64,000 nt of DNA, taken from contig OY979730.1 in NCBI GenBank assembly GCA_963855995.1, forward strand, positions 7,293,300 to 7,357,299, given 5' to 3'. Below, in pieces: positions 26,482-39,657 of this stretch (positions within the stretch are counted from its first letter, which is position 1; each line of letters starts with the position of its first letter). The notes under the pieces are model-generated. The model was not told the origin of the DNA and did no database searches. It saw nothing but the letters and a program-made list of their open reading frames with translations. Source of the DNA: Muricea muricata (Eukaryota; Cnidaria; Anthozoa; Malacalcyonacea; Plexauridae). The position numbers were made by a program, and so were the translations under genes.

Positions 26482-29400
26482 ATGGCGAACGTGTATCCGG
26501 CCGGCAAGAAGAGAGTTTGTTATTATTATGACGGTACGTCCTTCTTTCCACAAGAATTTGCTCGTGCAGTAAAGTTTAATGTTTAACTTTGTGCTGTAAA
26601 GTTTTCGAGCAGTTCAGTTGCGTCTAACTTGAGTTTGAGTTAAAGTCTTTCCCTGACACTATTGTTGTGAATTTCTTTGCTTTAAGGTGATGTTGGCAAC
26701 TATTACTACGGCCAGGGACATCCGATGAAACCTCATCGTATCCGGATGACACATAATTTATTGTTGAACTATGGATTGTACAGAAAAATGGAAATTTATG
26801 TATGTTTATAGTGCAGCTTTGCACTTCATGTATTTGAAAGATAAATGACTATTTGTAAGGGTTCCCTATGGCTTTAAGATGTCACAATCAGTTTGTGGAT
26901 GGTATTAGGGTAATATATTAGAGTACACAGTTAGAACTTTATGTTGAACAGTAAGTGCCAAGCAAATATCATGGAAAGCATGTTAATTTAATGAAATAAT
27001 GTAGCCATGTAAGAAAATGACAAGATAACCAACCAGCTTTGTGGTTGACCGATAATTGGTATTGGGCCGATTTTGCCATGTTGGTAGACAGTCAGCATTG
27101 GTAGCACTATTTGAATTTTCCAGTTGTATAAAACCAATTGTTGAAAACGTTTACACTGTGAAGATTATATACAATGCATGTTTATCTGCATACGAGGCTT
27201 TGAATGAAATTACAAATATATACCTTTGGACAATGTTTGCAAGAACATGTCTGCATGAACATTCAAATCACCAGGCTTTTGGTTACCATCAGCTAAATAC
27301 ATTAACAATTGTTTATCACTTATTACAGAGACCTCATAAAGCAAATCTTGAAGAAATGACAAAGTACCATTCTGATGACTATGTAAAATTTCTAAAGACA
27401 ATTCGTCCAGATAACATGTCTGAATATACAAAACAGATGCAAAGATGTGAGTATTAGCCAGGCCTCAACATAAAGGTTACCAGTCAACATGACAAGTATA
27501 TTTGCTAAATTTGCCTGTCAAGGTGGTTTTCTTTCAGTTCATCATCTAATTTTCTTCATATTTGACTTGAAAGTTCTGAACTTGTGCTGGGGTATGATTA
27601 CAATTGGTTACAATTTTGATGGTCAGTGTTAAGGAATAAGTCTTGCGTGAAAAAATATATTATGATTCTCTATTTACTCACCGCTTTACTCGCTTGTGAA
27701 AGACAACTTTTGCCTGTGAAAATAATAAAATTTACCGGTCAGTAACCTGTGGCTGGCTGTGAAAGAATAAGCTGCTGTGGCCTGCTGTGAAAGAATAAGA
27801 GTATAAACTATGTTACTTAAAACATACACCTGTTTTTGCAAATTGAAATTCTTTATTTTTGTATGGTTTATATTACACTGAAACACAATTTAACATTCTT
27901 ATCATCATTTATTGTACCTGGGGGCGGAAAATTGCATCTCAACTTTAGCTCTGGCCAGGCAAAAACGCTAGAGCTCCAGCAGGTTTTCGGCATTTTAGTG
28001 CACAGCCCCATTAGTTTATCCAGAAAATTAAATACAAGTCTTATTTTCCCTTATTCTCATTGATTTACTTTGTAGTCAATGTTGGTGAAGATTGTCCTGT
28101 TTTTGATGGATTATTTGAATTCTGCCAGCTCTCAACTGGTGGATCTATTGGTGAGATGTATTTGATATTTAATTTTTATAAAGCTGAAAAATAAATTATA
28201 TGGATTTCAGGTCTGCTTGAGACTAAAAACCCCAATACTGCAAATACTACTGTCAATACTTGAGACTGAAAACCCTTATACTGGGGCTTTGGTGGTGTAG
28301 TGGTCAGACCACTCGCCTTTCACCTCTAAGGTTCCAAGTTCGATTTCCAGTAAGGTAGACTCGAACCCAGTCCTCATGTGAAAAGAGTAAAGTCAACGCT
28401 CTGTTGAAAGTTGTGGGTTTTCTCTGGGTACTCCGGTTTCCTCCCACAGGGAAAGTTGACAGGGTGGGATAGGTAATACGGGCCCACAGTAACTGGCTCA
28501 TGCTGTTGTGGTGACCCTGCTAAATAAAAACAATGTTTTCATTGAAATAATTTCATTGAAATAATTTATCAGTTTGAAATATTACCATACTTTACAATTC
28601 TGTAATCTTCAGATGCAAGTTCAAAATTCCACTAGAAAGCTCAAATTAATAGCAATAAATTTTAGTACATGCACCAAACGTTGTCAATTATTTCCTAAGT
28701 GGAAGTAAACTCAAACAGATTTTGAATGAATGCACTATAGTGGAAATACCGATATACAATGCAATCCAACAATTTTTATTTGATTTGTATTCACTATATT
28801 TTTCTTCAAACCTTATAAAAACAGCGACATTATTTTAAAATGTGGTCTTTCTTATCAAGAAAAAATTCTTTCTGCAATGTGAGTTTGAGCATGTTAGCAC
28901 TGCCTTGAAAGTTTGATTACCCTTTTTCTAAATTGATAGGACCTGTGTAAAAGTTAATATTAACATTAGTAAACAGTCTGAAAAATGTTGATCAGATTCT
29001 ATAGTAGTTGGACACTCGCTTCAACCCCTGATATAACACTGAATTGCAAAGTAGCATGGTTTATTCTGCATTAAACTTTAGCTGGAGCTGTAAAACTAAA
29101 TAAACAACAGACAGATATTGCCATCAATTGGGCTGGGGGCCTGCATCATGCCAAAAAGTCTGAAGCATCTGGATTTTGTTATGTGAATGATATTGTACTG
29201 GCCATCTTAGAATTACTAAGGTAACTACAGGAGTTTTTCTTTGTCATGTATCTACTGTATTTAAAAGTCCTGGCTTGCTAAAGATAAACAAAAACCATGT
29301 TTAATGGTGGGTTACTTGTTCTTGGCTTTTATCTAACTGGAACAGATAATCATTTCCAGTTCAAAAGAGCACATAACTTCCTGTCTTCTCTAAGTTTAAA

Positions 29401-32400
29401 CCACAGTATAGAGAATGGATATGAGGCCAACTAAATGGTGAAATTTGTATACCCACGCATGTTGCATTGTTATTACAATTATCCCAGCCAGTCGTTTTCT
29501 GGCCAATAAGAATACTGAACTGGCTAGTTGCCACATCTTTATAATTATTATAGAGTTGTAATAGGGTGGCATGTTGCACTCCTGAGTGACCCTACCGTCC
29601 ATATGCTATACTGTGATGTCATTTTGAAAGGTGGTGGGACACTTTTGCCAATGGTAGAACCAGAAAAGGATCACCCCACTGAGCTACAAGATAATGAACC
29701 GATGCACTATTTTAGAAACACTTTTAAATAAATTATACACTTTTTTCCATTGATTAAAAATTCCATTTTGCAAGCGTTCTACCTCTAAAAAATGGCGCAG
29801 AGATACCTATTTGGGGGATTTCCGTATGCATTTATGTCGTATTCATGTGCCCGTGCCATGAATACAAAGCGTTTATTTATTGCATGCCAATGAAAGTTGA
29901 CAAAACGTTTGGGAAGTGTTGTACCTACTCGGAAGAATAATTTTAATTCGCTCAGTTGAATATCATTTGACCAATGAACGATGAAAAACCTTTATATAAA
30001 ACCTTTGTCCAATACTTTATCATCTTTTAGATTTGATCACGAAAATATACATGGCAAAATATGTCCAACACACCTCTAGTTCGGGTTAAAAATTTTGCAA
30101 TTTTTTGCGGCAATTTTTTTGTTGCATCAATCAATTATAAGATTCAAAAAGTTTTTGGGAACTAGAGGTTCCTAGGTTCCGATACTTTTTTCGCCTCTGG
30201 TGTTCCGTGTCGGCATATCGTTAGATCAATACCAGTGTCGCAAACTTAAATATAGATACCGGTATTTTGAATTGAGAATTCAGGGCAAGTAATTTCTAAA
30301 ACTGGTTCTTTCCTCTTCAGGTACCACCAACGTGTTCTGTATGTTGATATTGACATTCATCATGGTGATGGAGTTGAAGAAGCATTTTACACAACAGATA
30401 GAGTCATGACTGTCTCATTCCATAAATACGGAGAATATTTTCCTGGAACAGGAGACATTCGTGTATGTATTAGAAACATTTTTCTCTGAACAAAGTACGA
30501 GACTATTGGAGGATTTTTTCGATCATTTTTTACTTCTCGTGATAGATAGCTGGGGTTATCTCTATTCAGAGCATGTTCACTCTAAATATTATGGGCAGAA
30601 TCATGCTAGCATACTAATGCGAATGCTGTAATTTGATTGGCTAATCTACTCGCTATCTATTGCTTGATAAATATCGAGTAGCAAAACAATAATTTTCCCG
30701 GTGTAAGCAAAAATGAAAATCAATTATTTATCTCAGATTCTACTAAAACAATTAGATTACTCGCTCTCAAATTCTATGCGTTGATTGTTGATTCGGGCTT
30801 CGCCCTCATCAACCATCACCGAACAGAAATCTCGAGCTCGTATTCAAATTGTTAATTATTGAGGCATATGGACTATACATGTGATCATTAGGACACTTTG
30901 AAGTTTACATATAGCGCGTGTCATTTATATTGCAGCTATAAGTGAAGCATGTCTGCCGCACTGCCTGCTTGATGACATCTGCACAACTCGTATTTTTGCT
31001 CTTTTATGAGGGTCACTGTAACTTTCGACATAAAAAATGCAAATGAAATCAACTGTCGAGCAGTTTGAAATGCGGACATAACGGGACATTAAAGAATACT
31101 AAGTCTTGCATTCTGGCAAAGAACTCTGTTGGCATGTCCTTCAGCATTGAAATTTTGATATTCTAAGCAGAGTTGATTATTTCTTCAGGATATCGGTGCT
31201 GGAAAAGGAAAATATTATGCTGTTAACTTTCCTTTGCGAGACGGTATTGATGACGAATCTTATGAACAGATATTTAAACCAGTAAGTTTTTTCTTTGGCC
31301 TGTAGTTATGTTCCACAGCAGTGCGGAAAGTCGAATATAAACGCGAAAAGCTTGCTGGGAATTGCTAATAAAGGCCAATAAATTATTATACATTTATTAG
31401 CTATTCCCGGCAAAACTTTCACGCTTGTATTCGACTTACCGCATTCCCCTGGGACAACCTTAATTCAAATAGCTTTATGTAATTATAAATGATATACTTA
31501 ATTAGATTGCTTTATTAGGTAAATGCTATTTCAGATACGCTAGAGCACATGGTCATCTGTATTTTTATCTACGTTCATCTTACTGGTTTAAAATGCTTCT
31601 TAAACAGTGCATTACGAGTTGGCGTCTATAGTGCGGGCTTACTTTTGCGATGCTCTGGGTTCAAGCCCAGGGACATTTATTTCTGTAAATGAAGTCGGTT
31701 TTTATTTTCTCCAAGTTGTTTTTCTTCAAGATATTTTCCGTTGTGTAACGTGTTCCTCGTCCTTCAGACTATTTAGAAAATATTCGATTCACAATAAATC
31801 ATGACTCATGTCTTAACCCCGTCACCTTATTATAACAAGGTGCTCTGGTGTCTGAAATAACCCTCACCGCTTTATTGGGGGAACAAGATCCAATCTAGTA
31901 GGTTTGAACTGGCACATGTATTATACACAAGTTTTCATTGAAATTGTTTTAAATATTTTTCATTAGTCGCCAAAGCAAGCACTTAAGTACTTCCTCCTTC
32001 ACATCAATCTTCAATGGGTTGTTTACATATTTTCACATTGCCCGTCGAGACGAAGGATCGTGTCATCCATCGAAGTAATTTTTTATTCGTTAGTAGTGCA
32101 ATATTCCCCTAATTACAGGTTGAATTACGGTTGCAAGCAAACTGCTGGTTTAGCAGCAATAATAGCGAGTTTGAGTACTGGCACTAGTTGTCAAATAGAG
32201 ATCTGTTTTTCAATCAAATATGCTAAACTCCTCATACGTGTACATATAATTTACTTTCTATCAAAATTTCTGGGAAACTTTTAATTTACTTTACTGTGCA
32301 TGATTTGGGGAAAATTAGGAGCGGCTAAAATGTAAAGTGATAATTCTTGAACTGTTGTAGACTGTAATTAGTTGTTTCATTGATTTTTATCCTTAAATTT

Positions 32401-35400
32401 TTTTGTGATTATAATGCAACGTTCTTTATTATAAAAGCCTCAATCCGTATTAAAGTAGCAACTGTCTCTGTTAATGAAACTGACAGATTGTATTGACCAG
32501 AATTAAATGGCAAGAGGATAAAATCTGTAAAAGCTTCTTTTAACACAAGGATGATACCCAGAAATTCTTTACCTTCTTTTTTCAGGCATCGTCTTAATGT
32601 TAAATGTTTTTATTCATTCCACACTTTGTAATTTTGTATAATCTACGTACACTTTTCCCGCGCCTTTCTACAGTCTTACCGCGGGCTCAGGTGGACGCCA
32701 TTCAGTTGGTAAATGATGCATACTGGTCGAAATACAAATGATGAGTTATGTCCAATATAATGGCATAGAGAATCGTTTCTTAGAGTGGACTTCGAGCTTA
32801 TTAGTTTGCTCTTAGTCTTAGTGTGAAACAGATATTTTTTTAAGTTAAAGATGCGTCAAGGCGTTCTGTGGAAAACGTCGGGTGGAAAGCAATCGCTTCT
32901 TTTTGAAATACATTCCTTCATGAAATATAGCTTAAACATTCTCTAAATATTCTTGTATTTCAGATCATTACTAAAGTAATGGAGATCTATCAACCCAATG
33001 CTGTTGTCCTGCAATGTGGTGCAGACTCGTTAGCTGGTGACAGACTGGGATGTTTTAACCTCTCATTGAAAGGTATTGTGTTTGATGTTGCGAGGTGCTC
33101 CATAACAGCTGCTTGTGCCGTGACAGTCATCAGCAAACCTTGCTTAGTTTATTGGGATGGGAAATACTCGAAACGCAAATAACGTGCAATGGGAAAATAA
33201 TAAAGCAATGAGAAAGCAATGTTTAAACAGTGTTTAACTGCTCCTCGATAGTATTAGATAAATTCGAACTTTCCTTAACAAGAAAACATCGAATTTTATC
33301 ATTTTAAGCGGTATTCAGTTCATATATTATCGATAATAAACGACAAGCCTTTGTACAATGACTTTGAGTCAGTTTGCTTTTACCATACGTCGCATTGCTG
33401 CCATAAGTTCCCTCAGTTTAGGAGTGGCGTGGGGGGGGGGGGCGTTCACTCGATGCGTAATAGCCGAGTATTGTTTCTCCATTAGGTCATGCACAATGTG
33501 TTTCATTCGTAAAGAAATTCAACATTCCGTTGTTAATGCTTGGTGGTGGTGGATATACTATACGGAATGTTGCCAGGTGTTGGACATACGAAACTTCTGT
33601 CGCACTGGATCTTGATATTGCCAATGGTAAGGTTTGTTAAACGTTTGTCGGAATTACAGTTGGTACATCTCGGAAAATTCGACGTAATTATGTTGTTATT
33701 ATGCACTGTGACGTCACAAGCGTTGTATACGTCAACAAACTAACTTCATACACAAATACATCTTATTGAATGTATTTTACGTGTTTCGAACATATGTTTT
33801 CCGAGCTCTCGAAGTCTAAGAGGACAATGCATTTACAGCGGTAAATTATGTCGAATGAAACAAGAGTATAACAATAAGCGCGGTACGATACAGGATTTCA
33901 AGGTGAAGTCTGCTATTCAAAAGTGTGAGACACTTTGATAGGCCAGTTGTGTTCGGTAGATCTAAAGCCCTGTGAATTGATAGTGATTATGTTATGGTAA
34001 TGTTGATAGTAATGGTGTTATATAAAAGTTATGATCATACATCGTATGCTTTTCTTTAGAACTACCTTACAATGACTATTTTGAATATTTTGGTCCGGAC
34101 TTCAAACTTCATATCAGTCCATCCAACATGCCAAACTCGAACCAACAGGATTATTTAGACAGAACAAAGTATGTATCCTATATTACATATTTACCATATT
34201 TATTTACGTTGCCACTCAAGTTACAACGTCGGATAATCTACCGACCAACAGTTATGGTCGTAGTTAAAGCGTGTAGAATAAAACAGAAATAGCTAAGCCC
34301 TGTCAGCTTGTTCAAATAATTGTTAAATATTATTGGACTCATGAAGGCCTAAACATGTAAGTTACAGGATTAGGTTCAGGGTTAGGATTAGGGTTAGGCT
34401 TGTCGTAAATTTATTATATTAGTAAATTCAGAGGCATTTAAGATTTTAGCGATATAGTAAATTCGGATGAGGAGCTCATGCTGTGACTTTCGCATCTCAG
34501 AATTAGTAACCCTCGCGCTCCACGCTGCGGCTCGGGGATTAAATGCAAGAAAACTAAAATATGTCTTTGGCGTGCGCTTGATGAGTTTCCACAGCTTCAC
34601 GAATCTGCTTGCTATAATAATAATGATGATTTAATAGCATTCCCGCTTTGTGGCTATTCTATGCTACAAATGCCCTAGCAAATTAGGCTTAATAATTAGT
34701 TGACATTGTACAACATTATGTGATATTTGTTACAATTTAGTATGTTACTGAGTATTTAGTATTTAATAAGTTGCAATAATCATGTACATTATATGACATA
34801 TATTATATGTTATGTTATTTCACAAATGACACAACTAATTAGTTGTATGACATTACATGACATTTATTATTTGCATTCTGAAATATACCACACAGGAAAT
34901 ATAGCTAATAAAGAGTCTAACAGATACTAATTCGCTGTTCTATGTTTCGCTAAAATGAAACAAACGTACAGTACATAAGCATGCAAGTTTTAACGTTGTG
35001 AACCTCGCGTAAACAAACCTTGACGTTTTCCCTGGCAAGTTGTCATCTGGCTGGCTACGTGAGTGAATGAACGAATTAATTTTTATAAACAACTATTTTT
35101 CAGGCAAAGACTGTTTGAGAATTTACGTATGATCCCACATGCTCCTGGCGTTCAAATGCAACGTGAGTAAGCTAACTTACAATAATATTCCTGGTGTGTT
35201 TTTTTTTTCAATTTAAAGACACCGTCTGGTATTTCTCAACAAAATGGCTCAAAATCTATTTTCACGACTGATTCTACTCGCTCTCGCTTTGTCAAGTAAT
35301 CCGAGGTGGGCCAATTGATTGGTCAACCTACGTCGGATGACTCGATGATCACCTCGTGTATAGCGCTGGCCTAATTATTCAAAATGGCGGCTTGTTTATG

Positions 35401-38400
35401 AGTTCAAGAACAGGAAAAATGAATGTTTGTGTATGGAATAAGTACCTGTAGATCTAACCTTTCTTGTGTTTTTAAATTAAGTTTGTTTTGCTTGATAATA
35501 CTAATATGAGCACATATTATTGTTACAATTTTTTTCAAACCTCGACATCTTTGCTATTATTCACCAATATTCACTTTACTCTCAGGGAATAATTCACAAT
35601 TAGCTAGTATAGGTAATCATGCGATGGCGAGTACAATTTGGGATTAGTAGTACGAGTGATGTTTGGAAATTTTGCCAAAATTGGACGAGCCGCCTTGATC
35701 ATGACAAAGTTACACACCTCAAATGTACTTTGTGCAGCTCTTGTGGAAGAAAATTTTCAATGTCAACATCATATTTTCTCTTTAAACAAAAACATCGGTT
35801 TCTTCGCATTTGGACCAATTTGTTGTTGAAAATATTTCGTATTGAACACGAGAAGCGCATACCCTACTCCACCACCCCTTCTTAATGACAGCAAGGGCGC
35901 TAATTCGAATGCACCTCTGATTTTGGGTGTCACGTGACCAGCCTGAACCAGGGTCTATGCCGCAGCGCCGGGCGTAGGCTAAAGACCGTGGGTACGAGGC
36001 TGCAGTTCAATTAATTGTACGCCTCTTAACCAATCAGCATCCAGTAATTTTGTCATGGTAGTAGTAAAACACCCAAACTTGCCGTTGAGGCAATGATCGA
36101 TATTCAGGCCTTCTGCTCCCGTTTGCAATTGAGCGACATTCTTCTACTCGTTTTTAAACGCTCGTAAACACCGCTGTATGGAACTGCACATAGGGCAATG
36201 TGGATAACTAGGGAATTTGTTGACGTTTAGGAATACCAGATGACCATGGGTTGGGAAATGATAGCGAGGCTGAAGATGAAGAAGAGGATCGCAAACCAGA
36301 TAAAAGAATCAGCAGTAAGTTAGGAAAGTGCTGATTACATGAAGTATTGCACTGTGATTGAACCAGGTCTCTACATAAGATCCCACTGATACACATCCAA
36401 TCCGGTTGAGTCCAGTGAAAACCGAACGTTCTGTGTCGTGTGACTGGGATGGAATTGTATGACTGAGTTGAAATGAAATTGTAATATGACAGGTGGGCCA
36501 GCTTATAGGTTGTTCAATTGACTGTAACGAAAAAGATGGCGGATGTAGATGTTGCCAGAATTCATTGCGGTCGGAAATCGTTTCAAAACCCTGATGAGAC
36601 AGTTAAGTTCGTTTGCAGTAATTTCGCCTGTAAACAATGTTAGAAAGACGAGCTAAGATAAGTTTAGGGTGATGGGGGGTCCAAGCTTTTGAAAATACCC
36701 CCAGAAACCAATATTATAGAAAGAATTATTTGTTTTGTTCCATTTGCTATCACTAAGATTACACTCCTTATTTTAACTTGATTTTGTAGTTATGGCGTCA
36801 GACAAAGAAATTGCCAAGCCGGAAGAGTACTCGGATTCCGAGGACGAGGCGGAAGAAGGCGGAGAACGACGACACACTAATTCTCATAAAGAGGACGAAC
36901 CGATTGCAAAACGTCCCAAGGTCACTGAAAAAACTGGCGATGATGAAGACTCTAAGCTTAAGAAGGAAGTGACTTCGTCCAGTGCACCGACATCTAAGAA
37001 TGGTTCCCCTAAACCAGCTTCACCCAAACTTAATGAGACGAAATCTCCAGAGAAACCTGCAAACACGGAACAACCAAGCGAACCTAATACTGACAAGTAA
37101 GTGTTTCTTGTACAGGTAGAACGATTGATGTATAAGAAACTGCTTGTAAAGCTGATGACTTTGTGCAACTCTTCAGAGCAATGGGATAACGTTCAAGTTC
37201 AAAGGAATAAACATTAGTTATGTGGTTTACTGCGCTTTTATGTTCCGCCACATGGATGTCCTCTTATATAATATTTTGGGCAAGTTTGTCCGGCCCCTTA
37301 TATCAATTTTGCCATTTTCGCTTCAATTCTTGCTTAAAACAATTGTGTCAGCGGAAACAACATCGATATTCAGGGAAAGGAAATAAAATGACATTCGTTG
37401 CCATCTACATTATTTGAATTAAAACTAAAAAGGACCTCAATGCACGACATCGAAATTTTTCGCGAGAAACTGTTTATTCGAAATGCACATGGTCACACGT
37501 GAATAATCCCACTGAATCCCAGTGTGTCGCGGGAAGCCCTTAAAAGGGCCTTGTACGGTATAGTAAGTGTGGCGACATCTTAACGTTACCTTAGCGTACC
37601 CGAGTATATTAAGCATTTGAACTTTCTTGTAATAGACCTTGGAAGTGCTTACGTCACGCGGTTTTAATACATATAGATACAAGGTAAATTTTTCCTACAT
37701 TGCATTGCAATTCATTTTTTAACTCTGGCGTGACGTAAGAACCTCTAACGTCTATTACAGAGAGCATTAAGTTGCCACAAACAGTGTTACTTTGATATTA
37801 ATAAGAACAATTTTAACATGGATGCATTTAAGGTGTGACGCTTTTTTTCACCGTATAGAACTGACTCGAACATCGTACCTTCCAATGATATCAATAACAA
37901 GCCAGAAGCTAACAATATCGAAAATCAACCTACTCTTCAAGATGCAGAAAAAACCCCAGGGTAATTCTTGTTTGCTTTTACTCGTGTAAGCTGTTGGGGG
38001 TAGACTAGTAAAGTATGTATGTCTGTCCTAGCATTCCAAAGGTTGAAGGTCCTAATCCCACCGTGGTCACACGTATTTTTCAGCTTGCCCGGTGTGTTAT
38101 AGACTCATGATCTATATCACACGACAAACATCATTCGAATTATCATCCTGATTCTAGTCCACAAAATCTAGTTTTGCAAATCTATAAATACTTATAAATA
38201 AAGTGGCTTTATTGCTCCCTTGTTGATGCCATTTATTACAATCTTTCGCTTATGATGTCAGTTTGAAGCTTCAACGGTTGGAAAGCAACATTTCATTCTG
38301 CCATTAATGGCCAAAATTTAAAATGCCTTAACCAGAGAACGTTTCAAAACATGTATTTTAAATATGTTTTAGCCCTCTCGAAGATTCAACTGTAAGTACA

Positions 38401-39056
38401 AACAATAAAGAATCAGAAAATGTCGCTGAGCCGACAGGTTAGTCTGTTTTATATAACACCTTGTTATATTATTGCGATTTGATTGGCTATTAACGATCAC
38501 GTGATACAAAATAGAAATTCCATTTTCATGATCGTGTAATGGAACCGTGCAATAGTTTTTCAATTGCGTGGTAGATTTCAGTATTTTCAATCACTCAAAA
38601 TGTTACTATCGCACGCATTCCGCGCGTATTAAATGGCGAATCCATGAACAAAACAAAATTGCGATCTAACTTCATGTCAACGATTTATTTTAATGTAATA
38701 TAAAACAAATGTTGGATGTTTATTCGTGCAATGGTAAGAATATTTTCGTTCGGTGAAAGACGGAAGGAATCATTGTTTCAACTGATTGAAACATTCCATC
38801 TTTCACCTCGTGAAAATATTCTTACCTCTCGGCACTCATGGACATCCAATACTTGTATAATGGTTCATCAGTAATCCTTGATTTGTAACCACAACAAGTA
38901 AATATAAAATCTAAATTTATCTCAAATGTCGATGTTAATCAATTTATAGTTTCGGCATCAGAGACCGCTGCCAACAAACCTCCAGCTGAGGCGGCTAGTA
39001 CCCAGCCTCTCGCAACTGATCTTGCTCCCCCTGCAGAACAGCCGATGGAATTCTAG
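26482..39056 (+). CDS. HDAC1: histone deacetylase 1/2 (class I, zinc-dependent), 16 exons
   Basis: Removes acetyl groups from histone lysines; the family works in the nucleus in Sin3, NuRD and CoREST complexes. Exons: 26482-26533, 26687-26799, 27329-27446, 28076-28150, 29082-29220, 30321-30462, 31189-31281, 32964-33072, 33486-33626, 34060-34168, 35104-35162, 36231-36314, 36790-37096, 37859-37960, 38373-38437, 38950-39056. They total 1815 nt (604 aa plus TAG), with GT/AG at every junction. The catalytic domain (about residues 12-380) is nearly identical to human HDAC1 by recall. It has H141/H142, the zinc ligands D177, H179 and D265, and Y304 in the GGGGY loop, each one more than human numbering. 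The acidic tail keeps EEYSDSEDE, matching the CK2-phosphorylated serine pair of vertebrate HDAC1/2. The tail then runs about 120 residues longer than in human, rich in S, T, P, N and E. The last four exons are supported by phase and splice signals rather than homology. Vertebrate HDAC1 and HDAC2 arose by later duplication, so this is a pre-duplication orthologue. Confidence 0.96.
28283..28530 (+). mobile_element. tRNA-derived SINE in HDAC intron 4
   Basis: The head resembles a tRNA with an A-box-like GGTGGTGTAGTGGTC (28291-28305) and a B-box-like AAGTTCGATTTCC (28336-28348), the internal RNA polymerase III promoter. The body at about 28415-28447 contains TTCTCTGGGTACTCCGGTTT followed by CCTCCCAC. 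That is a motif shared by a widespread metazoan SINE central domain; I think it is the Nin-type domain but cannot verify that. The tail AAATAAAAACAA ends the element near 28530. It is not a functional tRNA: no acceptor stem pairs. Confidence 0.8.
30645..30855 (+). repeat. dispersed repeat, copy 1 (HDAC intron 6)
   Basis: Contains TACTCGCTATCTATTG, a GAGTAG...AATAATTTTCCC stretch, TTACTCGCTCTC and AGAAATCTCGAGCTCGTA in that order. The same blocks occur in reverse order and orientation at about 42550-42770, so this is a dispersed repeat family. No protein is encoded. The ends are approximate. Confidence 0.65.
31310..31458. repeat. foldback element in HDAC intron 7
   Basis: The arm GTTCCACAGCAGTGCGG..AAGTCGAATA..AACGCGAAA..GCTTGCTGGGAATTGCTAATAAA is mirrored after a loop of about 20 bp by TTTATTAGCTATTCCCGGCA..GTATTCGACTT..CCGCATTCCCCTGGGACAAC. 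The arms are about 62 bp. It starts roughly 30 bp after the exon 7 donor. No target duplication was seen. Confidence 0.75.
31600..31680 (+). repeat. possible degenerate tRNA-derived SINE head
   Basis: GGGTTCAAGCCCAG at 31657-31670 fits an RNA polymerase III B box, with a weak A-box-like segment about 45 bp upstream. It lacks the conserved body seen in the SINE at 28283. It could equally be chance. Confidence 0.25.
34367..34399 (+). repeat. short interstitial telomere-like tract
   Basis: The sequence reads GGATTAGGTTCAGGGTTAGG followed by ATTAGGGTTAGGC. This is four to five degenerate copies of the metazoan telomere unit TTAGGG in HDAC intron 10. Confidence 0.7.
37628..37759 (+). mobile_element. 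MITE, family C copy 1 (HDAC intron 13)
   Basis: The ends TGTAATAGAC and GTCTATTACA are inverted repeats. Pairing continues inward with GTGCTTACGTCACGC against GCGTGACGTAAG. A second copy with the same ends and interior lies at 49153-49254. It has no coding capacity. Confidence 0.8.
38705..38855. repeat. foldback element in HDAC intron 15
   Basis: The left arm CAAATGTTGGATGT...GGTAAGAATATTTTC..GGTGAAAGACGGAA pairs with the right arm TTCCATCTTTCACC..GAAAATATTCTTACC...ACATCCAATACTTG. The arms are about 70 bp and enclose a nearly perfect short loop around 38780. It is non-coding. Confidence 0.75.
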
Positions 39057-39530
39057 TTCTGGATTGTCTAAGTTCATCGTTACTTCCATGAAGTAAGATT
39101 ATAAACAGGAATGTACGTACTTAAAATAATTTAGCTGGAGTAAGGCAAGCACTATTGTGCATCATTTAATTAGAGTTGTTCCGTTCTTGTGGATGTGTAA
39201 ATTACCTTACATGATGTTACACATGTAGAGTTAGTTCTTAAAGTGAAAGTGAGAACGCCACAGCGTGTGTCAAGAACAGGTAATTGAACTTTGGAATGCT
39301 CGAGTTCGCTCATTTTCACCTGTGTAAATGGTTCTTTCACAGTCGGAATGAGCAGGTAAAATGCCAGTTGATACGAATTCAATGAAAAACAAAAACAATT
39401 AAATACTTTCTACTTTCTTTACTGAATTCCTAAATGGAAGTAAATTTCAATGGAAATTTGCAATTTTGGTAAATTTAAATTTTTTTCGTACATGTACACA
39501 ACAATGGTGTGAGAGCCAGGGGCCAGTTGC
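39057..39530. other. HDAC 3' flank
   Basis: No canonical AATAAA signal close to the stop codon is visible. ATTAAA at about 39399 is a possible polyadenylation signal. No gene. Confidence 0.4.
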
Positions 39531-39657
39531 CAGTGTGACCAGATCTGGTATATTTTTTTACCAGATCCAGTTGGATGGGCTTGGACATCCCCCTGCTTTA
39601 AAGATTTGCAACATTTAGAACAGGAGGGGGTGGTCCCACCAATACATGGTCACATTG
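39531..39657 (+). mobile_element. hAT-type MITE, family D (127 bp)
   Basis: The ends are CAGTGTGACCA and TGGTCACATTG. They are flanked by an exact 8-bp duplication, CCAGTTGC, at 39523-39530 and 39658-39665. The inner segment has a second short palindrome, CCAGATCTGGTA / TACCAGATC. It is non-autonomous. Confidence 0.88.

Noticed and set aside
28283..28360. Functional tRNA gene
   Set aside because: Promoter boxes are present but no acceptor stem or proper anticodon arm can be folded, and a SINE body follows.
36884..37168. 94-codon - strand frame
   Set aside because: Shadow of HDAC exon 13.
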